This document shows, in pieces, positions 14,448-23,219 of a DNA stretch of 64,000 nucleotides. Below the pieces are notes generated by a model. That model was not told the DNA's origin. It was given only the letters and a program-made list of their open reading frames with translations, and ran no database searches. Each line of letters starts with the position of its first letter. Position 1 is the stretch's first letter. Both the position numbers and the translations under genes were made by a program. Source of the DNA: a virus; the IMG/VR virus record IMGVR_UViG_3300008119_000003, positions 56,321 to 120,320 of that record; one strand, 5' to 3'.

Positions 14448-14739
14448 GTGGCTCATTATCGAAGGAGTTTTTAACTACTATTTTACCCGCAAAAAAATAG
14501 AGAAGATTGCATATTGGCGTAATGAAATATGTAATAGTTGTCCATTAATAGATTTAGTAGGAGATAAATGTCTGGTGCCTGGTACTCAACCTTGTTGTAG
14601 CGACTGCGGTTGTTCCCTTAAATATAAACTTCGTAGCATGTCTTCGGAATGCCCTAAGGGTCAATGGTTTGCTGTAATGACTGAGGAAGAGGAAGATGCA
14701 TTAAATGCTAAACTAGGAAACAATGGCAATAGTATTTAA
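14407..14739 (+). CDS. cysteine-rich probable zinc-binding protein, 110 aa
   Basis: Eight cysteines are clustered in the middle: CNSC, DKC, PCCSDCGC and EC at about residues 43-82. This resembles a rubredoxin- or zinc-ribbon-like knuckle. A hydrophobic-aromatic N-terminal helix (KWLIIEGVFNYYF) may contact membrane or a partner. Small proteins with this Cys spacing are common just ahead of terminase genes in Bacteroidota phages. It overlaps the previous gene by 41 nt and the next by 17 nt. Confidence 0.7.
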   Translation: MKILEKIKTVWSTKWLIIEGVFNYYFTRKKIEKIAYWRNEICNSCPLIDLVGDKCLVPGTQPCCSDCGCSLKYKLRSMSSECPKGQWFAVMTEEEEDALNAKLGNNGNSI

Positions 14740-15532
14740 ACCCGAGACCCATAGTTACATAAGTATAGATCCTAATGAGAATATCACATGGACTAGTGTA
14801 ACAGGTATTATATCTAAACTTAAGAAAACTTTCGATGCTGATGCTATAGCTCTTGCTTCATCTAAGAAGAAGAAAAGCAAATGGTATGGTATGTCCCCTG
14901 AGGATATTAAAGAAGCCTGGAAGAATGAATCACAGAAGGCTGTTAATCTCGGCACATGGTATCATAACCAAAGAGAAGCTGCTTATACATCTTGTAATAC
15001 TATAGAACAAGATGGGATTATTATCCCTATTTTTAAACCTATAGAGTCTGACGGTATTAAAAAAGCTCCGGAACAAAAGCTTGTAGACGGGATATATCCT
15101 GAACATATGGTGTATCTCAAGAGCGCTGGATTATGCGGACAGGCCGATAGAGTAGAAGTAATAAAAGGTATAGTAAATATTTATGATTACAAGACTAATA
15201 AAGAAATTAAAACTGAGGGTTATACTAACTGGGAAGGAATCACTGATAGAATGCTTGATCCAGTTAGTCACTTGGACGATTGTAATCTTAACCATTATGC
15301 ATTACAGTTAAGTTTCTATATGTATATGATTCTTAAACATAATCCTCGCATGCGCGCGGGAAAAATGATCATAGAACATATAGTATTTAAAGAGGCCGGA
15401 AGAGATGCATATGATAACAGAGTTGTACTATATGATGAATTTGGTGAGCCTGTAGTAGACAAAATTGTACAATATGATGTACCTTATTTAAAAGAAGAAG
15501 TCATTAACGTTATCAAGATGCTTAAAGAATGA
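14723..15532 (+). CDS. PD-(D/E)XK family nuclease, 269 aa
   Basis: RecB/Cas4-like nuclease signatures are present: an N-terminal SVTGII motif (about 25-30), a helix with NLGTWYHNQREA (about 75-86), AGLCGQADRVEV (about 135-146, active-site D142), DYKTNKEI (about 155-162, D155 and K157), and a downstream YALQLSFYMYM helix (the Q-xxx-Y motif, about 192-202). Such nucleases lie close to terminase in crAss-like phages and may process DNA for packaging or repair. It overlaps the next gene by four bases (ATGA). Confidence 0.85.
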   Translation: MAIVFKPETHSYISIDPNENITWTSVTGIISKLKKTFDADAIALASSKKKKSKWYGMSPEDIKEAWKNESQKAVNLGTWYHNQREAAYTSCNTIEQDGIIIPIFKPIESDGIKKAPEQKLVDGIYPEHMVYLKSAGLCGQADRVEVIKGIVNIYDYKTNKEIKTEGYTNWEGITDRMLDPVSHLDDCNLNHYALQLSFYMYMILKHNPRMRAGKMIIEHIVFKEAGRDAYDNRVVLYDEFGEPVVDKIVQYDVPYLKEEVINVIKMLKE

Positions 15533-15723
15533 TGCTTCAGTTAGATCCAATGCTCCCGATTAAAAGGATATCGGATAATATGGAAGGCTATGCTTTTCTT
15601 ATTATAGATTATTCTCAGGAGCATGATCTACTGTTCACATGTGCTATGGATGACGGAGAGATTTGGACTCTTAATAATAAAGAAATACGCTTTTGTAAAA
15701 ATATAAGCCTAGACAGAAAATGA
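15529..15723 (+). CDS. hypothetical protein, 64 aa
   Basis: A compact beta-rich protein (DPMLPIKRI, AFLIIDYSQEHDLLFTCAMD, EIWTLNNKEIRF), probably a small beta barrel (SH3-like). It uses ATG 15529 or the adjacent ATG 15532 and overlaps both neighbours by four bases, so it is translationally coupled in the packaging operon. Function unknown. Confidence 0.7.
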   Translation: MMLQLDPMLPIKRISDNMEGYAFLIIDYSQEHDLLFTCAMDDGEIWTLNNKEIRFCKNISLDRK

Positions 15724-16238
15724 TTGTTAAACTATTTGATATACAGAATCATAAGGTGATTCCTACAGAACATTGCTATACTTTAAGTACGTTAAAGAAT
15801 ATTATGGATAAGTATCCAGAACAGTACTTAAAGATCTACGAGTACTTATTCTATATGACCTGCCCTAATCCTGATTTAAATCCTTTCTTTTATATTGAGG
15901 ATATTCATAAGGAAGATATTATCTTAGCTGAAATTGAAGCAGACTTTAGTCCAGAGGATGATTATATCCCCGGTGCATTACAGTTCTGCAAGAAGTTATA
16001 TGAAACACCAACATCGAGAGCTTATAATGGTATCAAGAAGATGCTAGATAATCTTGCAACCTATATGGAAAAAACTCAGATAACTGATGGAAGAGATGGT
16101 AATATAACAGCGTTAGTTAATGCTGCATCAAAATACCAACAAATCAGAGAGAGTTATAAAGGTGCTTATAAAGACCTTCAAGAGGAACAAACTAGTCATG
16201 TTCGCGGAGGAGCAGGACTTGCATATGATCAAATGTAA
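15720..16238 (+). CDS. conserved hypothetical protein upstream of PhoH/terminase, 172 aa
   Basis: Mostly helical. An N-terminal beta strand is followed by a LKNIMDKYPEQYLKIYEYLF helix. The C-terminal part (AYNGIKKMLDNLATYMEKTQ, ALVNAASKYQQIRESYKGAYKDL) resembles the kind of helical region seen in small terminase-like packaging proteins. The place just before PhoH and TerL fits a small-terminase or packaging-accessory role, which is inferred from location only. Confidence 0.7.
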   Translation: MIVKLFDIQNHKVIPTEHCYTLSTLKNIMDKYPEQYLKIYEYLFYMTCPNPDLNPFFYIEDIHKEDIILAEIEADFSPEDDYIPGALQFCKKLYETPTSRAYNGIKKMLDNLATYMEKTQITDGRDGNITALVNAASKYQQIRESYKGAYKDLQEEQTSHVRGGAGLAYDQM

Positions 16239-16254
16239 TCTTAACTAATATACA

Positions 16255-16917
16255 ATGGCTACTGAAAACATTAAGAAGAACCCGCCAAAGGGAGATATAA
16301 AGTTTGCAATAACTTTATCTGAGGAGCAGAAGAGAGCTAAAGAACTAATTTTAGCAAAGCCTTATAACTTTATTATTGGTCAAGCTGGTAGTGGTAAAAC
16401 ACTATTGGCTGTACAGATAGCCTTAGACCTATACTTTAAACGTGAGGTCAACAAGATAATTATAACAAGACCTACTATATCTACAGAGGACAATGGATTT
16501 TTACCAGGATCTGAAAAAGAAAAGATGGAGCCTTGGTTAGTACCTATCAAATCTAACATTAAAAAGGTTTACGATAAGCCTGATATCATTACTAAGTTAG
16601 AAGATTCAGAAGCTTTAGAACTAGTATCCCTTACACACTTTAGAGGTAGAACCTTTGAGAATGCCGTATGCATTATAGATGAATGTCAAAACTTAACTAA
16701 ACCTCAGCTCCAAATGTGCTTAGGTAGATTAGGTAAAGGATCATTAATGATCTTTACAGGAGATAATCACCAGATAGATCTTAAGTTTAAGAATGACTCT
16801 GCTATTCATGAGGTTCCTAAACTAGAAAAATCTCAATGGGTAAATAAAGTAGTTCTGAAAGATAATCATAGACATGAGGCGTTAAATGAAGTTCTAAGAT
16901 TACTAAATGAATATTAA
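16255..16917 (+). CDS. phoH: PhoH-like ATPase, 220 aa
   Basis: A P-loop NTPase with Walker A GQAGSGKT (42-49), the family motif ITRPTISTEDNGFLPG (about 70-85), Walker B CIIDECQN (139-146) and sensor IFTGDNHQID (about 166-175). PhoH-like proteins are RNA/DNA-dependent ATPases or helicase-like enzymes widespread in phages; the exact phage role is unknown. It overlaps the terminase gene by 11 nt, so the two are tightly coupled. Confidence 0.9.
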   Translation: MATENIKKNPPKGDIKFAITLSEEQKRAKELILAKPYNFIIGQAGSGKTLLAVQIALDLYFKREVNKIIITRPTISTEDNGFLPGSEKEKMEPWLVPIKSNIKKVYDKPDIITKLEDSEALELVSLTHFRGRTFENAVCIIDECQNLTKPQLQMCLGRLGKGSLMIFTGDNHQIDLKFKNDSAIHEVPKLEKSQWVNKVVLKDNHRHEALNEVLRLLNEY

Positions 16918-19120
16918 TAACAACATACAAATACCTACTTATGAAAACGGAGTATGGACTGTGTCTACTTTTGATACTAGAGATGCTTTTAGGGATTTTG
17001 TGGTATCTATATTTAAGGAGCCAGGTAAGTATAAGTTTAATGAGACTAGTCTTAAATTTAACGAGCAAGCCCGTTTGTTTAATCAACAAGGTTTTTATTG
17101 CGCTTCGCCTCAAGGCACTAAGGACTTTATTATTTACTGGAACGACCAAAAAAATAAATGTCGAGTAGGGGCAATTTACAAGGATGGTAAGGATACATGG
17201 TACATACCACGTGATTATTACATGTGGCTAAACTTCCTACCTATCTTTAATAAGGAAACCCAGAAGTTTGGTTTTGCTGATGTCCGTGATGCCCAGTATC
17301 ATATGGCTCTTTACGAATGTCTAGCAGAATTACATTATAGACATGTAGCTATCTTAAAGAAACGTCAGATTGCATCATCATATTACCATGCGGGTAAGTT
17401 AATTAATCAGATTTGGTTTGAAGAAGGGGTTACCCTTAAAATGGGCGCCAGCCTTAAAGATTATATTAATGAGAAAGGTACTTGGAAATTCTTAAATGAA
17501 TATGAGGCTTTCTTAAATCAGCATACTGCCTGGTACCGCCCTATGAACCCTAATAAGGTTATGATGTGGCAGCAGAAGATTGAGACAGTGTCCGGAATAA
17601 ACAGACGTAAGTCGGAAGTAGGTCTTAAAGGTGTAATGCAAGGGATGTCCTTTGAGAAAGATCCTACTAACGGGGTAGGGGGACCATGCAAGTACTTCTT
17701 CCATGAGGAGGCCGGGATTGCTCCTAAGATGGATACAACTTTTGAGTACATCCGTCCTGCTATGAAATCCGGTTTTATGACTACCGGGATGTTTATTGCT
17801 GCAGGATCTGTCGGAGATCTATCTCAATGCGAGCCTCTTAAGAAAATGATTACCCGACCTGAAGGTAATGACATTTATGCCATTGAATCTACATTACTAG
17901 ATGAAACAGGCGCAAAAGGGATGACGGGACTCTTTATTCCTGAGCAATGGTCGATGCCTCCTTTTATAGATCAATACGGTAACTCTAAAGTAGAGGAAGC
18001 GCTAGTTGCTTTAGATGAGCAATTTTCACAATGGAAAACGGAACTGGATCCACAAGAGTTTCAACTTCGTATATCCCAGCACCCTAGAACTATTAAGGAA
18101 GCATTTGATTTTAGATCTGTATCTGTTTTTCCATCACATCTTATTACAGCACAAACTCGACGTATTGAAGATAAAGAATATGCTGAGGAGCATTTAGACA
18201 TTTACAGAAACGAAAAGGGCGAACCAGCAGTAACATCCACAAATAAGTTACCTATCAGAGAGTTTCCTATTACAAAAAATACTGAGGATAAAACAGGATG
18301 TCTTGTAGTATGGGATAGACCAGTAGAAAATCCAGAGTTTGGAATGTACTATGCATCTGTCGATCCCGTGGGAGAAGGTAAGACTACTACATCCGATTCT
18401 CTATGTGCAATATATGTATACAAAACATCTGTTGAAGTAACTAAAAAAGATGTAGATGGGGTTCAAACATTTATTGAAAATGATAAGATAGTGGCAGCAT
18501 GGTGCGGCCGTTTTGATGATATCAATAAAACACATGAGAGATTAGAGCTTATTATAGAATGGTATAACGCATGGACCATTGTGGAAAATAACATTCCACA
18601 GTTTATTACCCATATGATTAACCGTAAAAAGCAAAAGTATCTAGTACCAAGACAGCAAATTTTATTCTTAAAAGATATAGGAGCTAATGCTAATGTATTC
18701 CAGGAGTATGGCTGGCGTAATACGGGTACTTTATTTAAAAGTCATATGATAAGTTATGCAATCGAGTTTGTTAGACAAGAGCTTGATCAAATAACTCTAG
18801 AGGACGGTAAAGTTGTTAAAACAGTTTTTGGTATTGAACGTATTCCTGATATAATGCTGCTTAGAGAAATGATGGCATATAGAGATGGGGTCAATGTCGA
18901 TAGACTTGTATCGTTTGCTGCTTTAGTAGCTTTTGCTAAAGTACAACAAGCTAATAGGGGTTATAAAAAACGTTTTGAAGAGACAGCAGCGTCAAAAAAC
19001 TTGGATAACACCAATAAATTCAGTAAATTAAATATGAGCCCTTTCCGTCACATGGGCGGAGGAGGTCATAAATTTTCAGGTATGAAAGTACCTAAAAATC
19101 CATTTAGAAACATAAGATAG
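16907..19120 (+). CDS. terL: terminase large subunit, 737 aa
   Basis: The DNA-packaging motor. The ATPase part has a Walker-A-like segment KKRQIASSYYHAGK (151-164) and Walker B YFFHEEAG (263-270), followed by the coupling region TTGMFIAAGSVG. The C-terminal RNase-H-like nuclease begins at YYASVDPVGEG (catalytic D486) with a second acidic site in IVENN (E560) and LFLKDIG (D590). The length is usual for crAss-like TerL. It is followed after one base by the portal gene. Confidence 0.95.
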   Translation: MNINNNIQIPTYENGVWTVSTFDTRDAFRDFVVSIFKEPGKYKFNETSLKFNEQARLFNQQGFYCASPQGTKDFIIYWNDQKNKCRVGAIYKDGKDTWYIPRDYYMWLNFLPIFNKETQKFGFADVRDAQYHMALYECLAELHYRHVAILKKRQIASSYYHAGKLINQIWFEEGVTLKMGASLKDYINEKGTWKFLNEYEAFLNQHTAWYRPMNPNKVMMWQQKIETVSGINRRKSEVGLKGVMQGMSFEKDPTNGVGGPCKYFFHEEAGIAPKMDTTFEYIRPAMKSGFMTTGMFIAAGSVGDLSQCEPLKKMITRPEGNDIYAIESTLLDETGAKGMTGLFIPEQWSMPPFIDQYGNSKVEEALVALDEQFSQWKTELDPQEFQLRISQHPRTIKEAFDFRSVSVFPSHLITAQTRRIEDKEYAEEHLDIYRNEKGEPAVTSTNKLPIREFPITKNTEDKTGCLVVWDRPVENPEFGMYYASVDPVGEGKTTTSDSLCAIYVYKTSVEVTKKDVDGVQTFIENDKIVAAWCGRFDDINKTHERLELIIEWYNAWTIVENNIPQFITHMINRKKQKYLVPRQQILFLKDIGANANVFQEYGWRNTGTLFKSHMISYAIEFVRQELDQITLEDGKVVKTVFGIERIPDIMLLREMMAYRDGVNVDRLVSFAALVAFAKVQQANRGYKKRFEETAASKNLDNTNKFSKLNMSPFRHMGGGGHKFSGMKVPKNPFRNIR

Positions 19121-19121
19121 T

Positions 19122-21872
19122 ATGCAGATATATAATGCAATGCAGATTAAGGCTGGGGCCAAGGTTGAGTACAACAAAATGGGTACTCTTAACCAGCCTA
19201 TTCAGTTTATTCCTAGAAGTGAGAAGGATACTGACTGGGCAGCCTGGAACCTAGACTGGTTAGAATGGAAAGGCTTACAGCACGTACGCCGTAATGCTCG
19301 TCGCCTGATGAAGAACTATAAACTTGCAAAAGGTATTATAGATAGGGGTGACTATATTATCGAAGAGGATAATGAATATGCGGATCTTATTGAAACCCTT
19401 ACTAAAGAGGATGCATCAGCATTAGAGCTAAAGTTCTATCCTATTATTCCAAATGTTATTAATACTCTTGTTGCTGAATTTGCAAAACGTTCTAGCGCTA
19501 TTACTTATAAGTCTGTTGATGAGACATCTTATAATGAAATGATGGAACTTAAGAGAAGTCAAATCGAAGATTCTCTTACTAAAGCAGCAGAACAACAATT
19601 AATGATGAAACTTGCTGAGGATGGTGTAGATGTTAATTCAGAAGAATATCAGCAAGCATTATCTCCAGAAAATGTTAAATCTTTACCAGAGATCCAAGAC
19701 TTTTTTACTAAGTCTTATAAGTCTTTAGTAGAGCAATGGGCGTCTCACCAACATCAGGTAGACGTAGAACGTTTTAAATTAGACGAGTTAGAGGAAAGAG
19801 GTTTCCGCGATATGTTGATTACAGACCGCGAGTTCTGGCATTTCCGTATGATGGAGGATGACTATGATCTAGAGTTATGGAATCCAGTACTTACATTCTA
19901 CCATAAATCTCCTGATGCACGTTATATATCTCAGGGTCAATGGGTTGGTAAATATGATATGATGACCGTAGCAGATGTTATTGACCGTTACGGATGGTTG
20001 ATGACAGAGGAGCAGATGAATACTCTAGAGCAAATCTATCCTGTACGCTCTGCTGGTTACCCTATTCAAGGTTATCAAAACGATGGTACCTATTATGACG
20101 GTACTAAGTCTCATGACTGGAATACCAATATGCCTTCTTTAGGATACCGTCAATATACTTCAATGTGGGATAATACTCTACGCGGGGGAGATATTGTTAA
20201 CTGGATTCTTTCAGATAGCGAAGACTGGTTCGATATGGGTATGACCAACTTACTACGTGTAACTACAGTTTACTGGAAGTCACAACGTAAAGTAGGGCAT
20301 TTAACTAAGATCGATGATATGGGATCTGTTACTACGGATCTTATAGATGAATCATATAAGATTACGGATAAACCTCTTTATAATACGGATCTCTTTAAAA
20401 ATAAGACGAAGGATAACTTGTTATTCGGAGAACATATAGATTGGATCTGGATTAACGAAGTATGGGGAGGAGTAAAGATTGGACCTAACCATCCAACTTA
20501 TTGGGGAACTAATAACCCAGGTGGTATTAATCCTATTTACTTAGGTATTAACCAGAATAATATTGCGCCAATAAAATTCCAGTTTAAAGGTGATGACAGC
20601 CTATACGGATGTAAGCTTCCTGTAGAAGGTTCTGTATTCTCAGACCGTAATACAAGATCTACATCTCTAGTAGACTTAATGAAGCCTTTCCAGATTGGAT
20701 ATAACATTGTAAATAATCAGATTGCTGACATCCTTGTAGATGAATTAGGAACTGTTATCTTACTGGATCAGAATGCTTTACCAAGACATTCTTTAGGAGA
20801 AGACTGGGGAAAGAACAACTTAGCCAAAGCATATGTGGCTATGAAGAACTTCCAGATGCTCCCATTAGATACTACTATTTCTAATACAGAGAATCCTTTA
20901 GCGTTCCAGCACTACCAGAAATTAGATCTAGAACAGACTAATCGTTTGATGTCTCGTATTCAATTAGCTCAGTATTTTAAAACACAGGCTTTCGAAGTAA
21001 TTGGTATTACTCCACAACGACTTGGTCAGCAAATTGGTCAGCAAACTGCTACGGGGATTGAACAGTCTTTGAATGCATCTTATGCTCAAACTGAAACTTA
21101 CTTTATACAACACTGTGATTATTTAATGCCTCGCGTACATGCTATGCGTACAGACTTAGCGCAGTACTATAACTCCACTAAACCATCAGTACGCCTACAA
21201 TATATTACTTCAGCAGATGAAAGAAAGAATTTCGAGATTAATGGCACTGACCTTCTTCTTAGAGACCTTAATATTTTTTGTACTACTAAAGCTAATCATC
21301 GTTCCGTTTTGGAGCAGCTTAAACAAATGGCTGTTTCTAATAACACTTCTGGTGCTTCCATTTATGATCTGGGTAACATACTTATGGCTGATTCGATTCC
21401 TGACGTTACTCAAATACTTAAGAAGACTGAAGCGAAAGCTCAGCAACAGCGTCAAGAGGAGATGCAGCAACAACAACAGATGCAAGAACAAATGATTCAG
21501 GCTAAGCAAGAAGAGGCAAAAATGAAAATGGAGTTTGAAGCTGCTGAAAATGAGAAAGATAGACAGAATAGAATCTATGAGGCCAAGATTAAATCTGCCG
21601 GCTTTGGCGCTGCTGTAGATATTAATCAAAACCAGCAAAGTGATTATCAAGATGCTCTTAAAGAAATCAATCGTACTGAAGCTCAGAACGAAAACATTAA
21701 TCTTCAAAGAGAAAAAGAAGTCTCTAGGATGACAGAGCATCGCGATAAGATGGGGATCGAACAAGAAAAAATTAATACGCAGCTAAAGATTGCGCAAACA
21801 CAACTGGACATAGCTAGAGAAAATAAAAACAAATTTGACAAAAAGTCGAATGATAAGAATAAGAAAAAGTAA
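19122..21872 (+). CDS. portal protein, 916 aa
   Basis: A large protein directly after TerL, the standard portal position in crAss-like phages. The N-terminal half includes helices and Trp-rich segments (WAAWNLDWLEWKGLQHVRR). The middle has the portal-like wing and stem (QIGYNIVNNQIADILVDELG; GITPQRLGQQIGQQTATGIEQ). Residues about 770-830 form a glutamine-rich coiled coil (QQRQEEMQQQQQMQEQM), followed by a second charged coil and a Lys-rich end. The coiled C-terminus probably forms the internal barrel. Confidence 0.9.
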   Translation: MQIYNAMQIKAGAKVEYNKMGTLNQPIQFIPRSEKDTDWAAWNLDWLEWKGLQHVRRNARRLMKNYKLAKGIIDRGDYIIEEDNEYADLIETLTKEDASALELKFYPIIPNVINTLVAEFAKRSSAITYKSVDETSYNEMMELKRSQIEDSLTKAAEQQLMMKLAEDGVDVNSEEYQQALSPENVKSLPEIQDFFTKSYKSLVEQWASHQHQVDVERFKLDELEERGFRDMLITDREFWHFRMMEDDYDLELWNPVLTFYHKSPDARYISQGQWVGKYDMMTVADVIDRYGWLMTEEQMNTLEQIYPVRSAGYPIQGYQNDGTYYDGTKSHDWNTNMPSLGYRQYTSMWDNTLRGGDIVNWILSDSEDWFDMGMTNLLRVTTVYWKSQRKVGHLTKIDDMGSVTTDLIDESYKITDKPLYNTDLFKNKTKDNLLFGEHIDWIWINEVWGGVKIGPNHPTYWGTNNPGGINPIYLGINQNNIAPIKFQFKGDDSLYGCKLPVEGSVFSDRNTRSTSLVDLMKPFQIGYNIVNNQIADILVDELGTVILLDQNALPRHSLGEDWGKNNLAKAYVAMKNFQMLPLDTTISNTENPLAFQHYQKLDLEQTNRLMSRIQLAQYFKTQAFEVIGITPQRLGQQIGQQTATGIEQSLNASYAQTETYFIQHCDYLMPRVHAMRTDLAQYYNSTKPSVRLQYITSADERKNFEINGTDLLLRDLNIFCTTKANHRSVLEQLKQMAVSNNTSGASIYDLGNILMADSIPDVTQILKKTEAKAQQQRQEEMQQQQQMQEQMIQAKQEEAKMKMEFEAAENEKDRQNRIYEAKIKSAGFGAAVDINQNQQSDYQDALKEINRTEAQNENINLQREKEVSRMTEHRDKMGIEQEKINTQLKIAQTQLDIARENKNKFDKKSNDKNKKK

Positions 21873-21932
21873 GCTTTTGCTATAAAATCAGCTATATTTT
21901 TTCTAACTACTTAATTTTTAAAGTTTAAACCA

Positions 21933-21940
21933 TAGATTTG
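21933..21940 (+). promoter_or_regulatory. -7 element candidate before the scaffold/capsid pair
   Basis: TAGATTTG fits TAnnTTTG and lies 39 nt before ATG 21979 in an AT-rich gap. No TTG is found at the -33 distance, so it may be weak or need an activator. Confidence 0.4.
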
Positions 21941-21978
21941 CGTATATTAATATTGTAGAGAATTAAAAAACCAACCAT

Positions 21979-23193
21979 ATGTCTACACAGAATGCAGAAA
22001 CTACCTCTATTGAACAAGTAGAGATGAACCTAGACGAGATTCTAGGAACCCCGGGAGCAGAAAACGTTATGCTTCCAGAAGAGGAGAAAAAGCCGAGCAT
22101 GTTTAGCTCGCCTAAAGTAGACCTCAGTTTTGTTGACAAGGCCGACGATGAAGACGAAGGCGAAGAAAAAGAAACCGCATCTATAGATGATGTAATTGGC
22201 GAAGTTGATCCTGATTCAGATTTCAGAAAAAAAGAAGAAGCTGATGATAAACCAAAGGCCGGAAGACCTAAGGTGGACAAAAGCGGAATGGCAGAGCTAG
22301 TTAATAAACTTATAGAAGCAGGTAAGTTAGTTCCGTTTGAGGACGAGAAACCTATGGAAGAGTATACCATTAAGGATTACGAAGAACTTATTGAGGCAAA
22401 CTTTGCTGAGATTGAGAACAAAGTAAGACAGGAGACTCCAGTAGAGTTTTTTGAATCTCTTCCAGAAGAACTTCAGTATGCAGCTAAATATGTGGCAGAT
22501 GGAGGTCAGGATCTAAAAGGACTGTTTAAAATTCTTGCGCAAGCTGAAGAAGTTCGTGAATTAAATCCAAGTTCTGAGAGAGACCAAGAACAAATTGTAC
22601 GTGAATATTTACGTGCAACTAACTTTGGTTCAGCAGAAGATATTGAAGAAGAGATCGACGGTTGGAGAGACCGTGGAGACTTAGAAGCAAAAGCTCTTAA
22701 GTTTAAACCAAAGTTGGATAAAATGCAGGAGCATGTTGTAGCTCAGAGACTTGCTAAACAAGAGCAAATGAAGAGGCAACAACAAGCAGCATCTGAAGCA
22801 TATATGCAAAACGTATATAATACAGTTGCCGCTGCAGATCTAAACGGAATTAAGTTAGATAAACGTACGCAGAATATGATTTATACAGGACTAGTACAAC
22901 CTAGTTACCCGTCTATCTCAGGTAAGCAAACTAATCTATTAGGACATCTATTAGAGAAGTATCAATACGTTGAACCTAACTATAATAAAATTGCTAAAGT
23001 ACTTTGGTTACTTGCTGACGAGGAAGGATACGAATCGAAAGTAAAGGAACAAGGTAAAGCAGCACAAGTGGAGAAAACAGTACGTCAGCTTAAGACTGAA
23101 CAAGCTAAGATGGCTACAAGTACTCCAGTTGTAGAGAAAGAAGAAACAACCCAAAGAAGAATCCCACGAAGTGGTAACTTCTTTAAACGATAA
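21979..23193 (+). CDS. putative scaffolding protein, 404 aa
   Basis: Located between portal and major capsid genes. The first 90 residues are highly acidic and low in complexity (KADDEDEGEEKETASIDDV). A helical domain follows (AELVNKLIEAGKLVPF; VEFFESLPEELQYAAKYV), then a coiled coil with QEQMKRQQQAASEAYMQNV (about 270-290), and a basic C-terminus RRIPRSGNFFKR. This is the usual build of a phage scaffold whose basic end contacts the capsid protein. No protease gene is seen beside it. Confidence 0.75.
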   Translation: MSTQNAETTSIEQVEMNLDEILGTPGAENVMLPEEEKKPSMFSSPKVDLSFVDKADDEDEGEEKETASIDDVIGEVDPDSDFRKKEEADDKPKAGRPKVDKSGMAELVNKLIEAGKLVPFEDEKPMEEYTIKDYEELIEANFAEIENKVRQETPVEFFESLPEELQYAAKYVADGGQDLKGLFKILAQAEEVRELNPSSERDQEQIVREYLRATNFGSAEDIEEEIDGWRDRGDLEAKALKFKPKLDKMQEHVVAQRLAKQEQMKRQQQAASEAYMQNVYNTVAAADLNGIKLDKRTQNMIYTGLVQPSYPSISGKQTNLLGHLLEKYQYVEPNYNKIAKVLWLLADEEGYESKVKEQGKAAQVEKTVRQLKTEQAKMATSTPVVEKEETTQRRIPRSGNFFKR

Positions 23194-23219
23194 AATAACC
23201 CTTAAATAAATAAATAAAA

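Noticed and set aside
21210-21764. 184-codon minus-strand frame, very Leu/Phe-rich
   Set aside because: It is the antisense of the portal coiled-coil region (Glu/Lys/Gln codons read backwards give Leu/Phe/Ser). No membrane-protein context.
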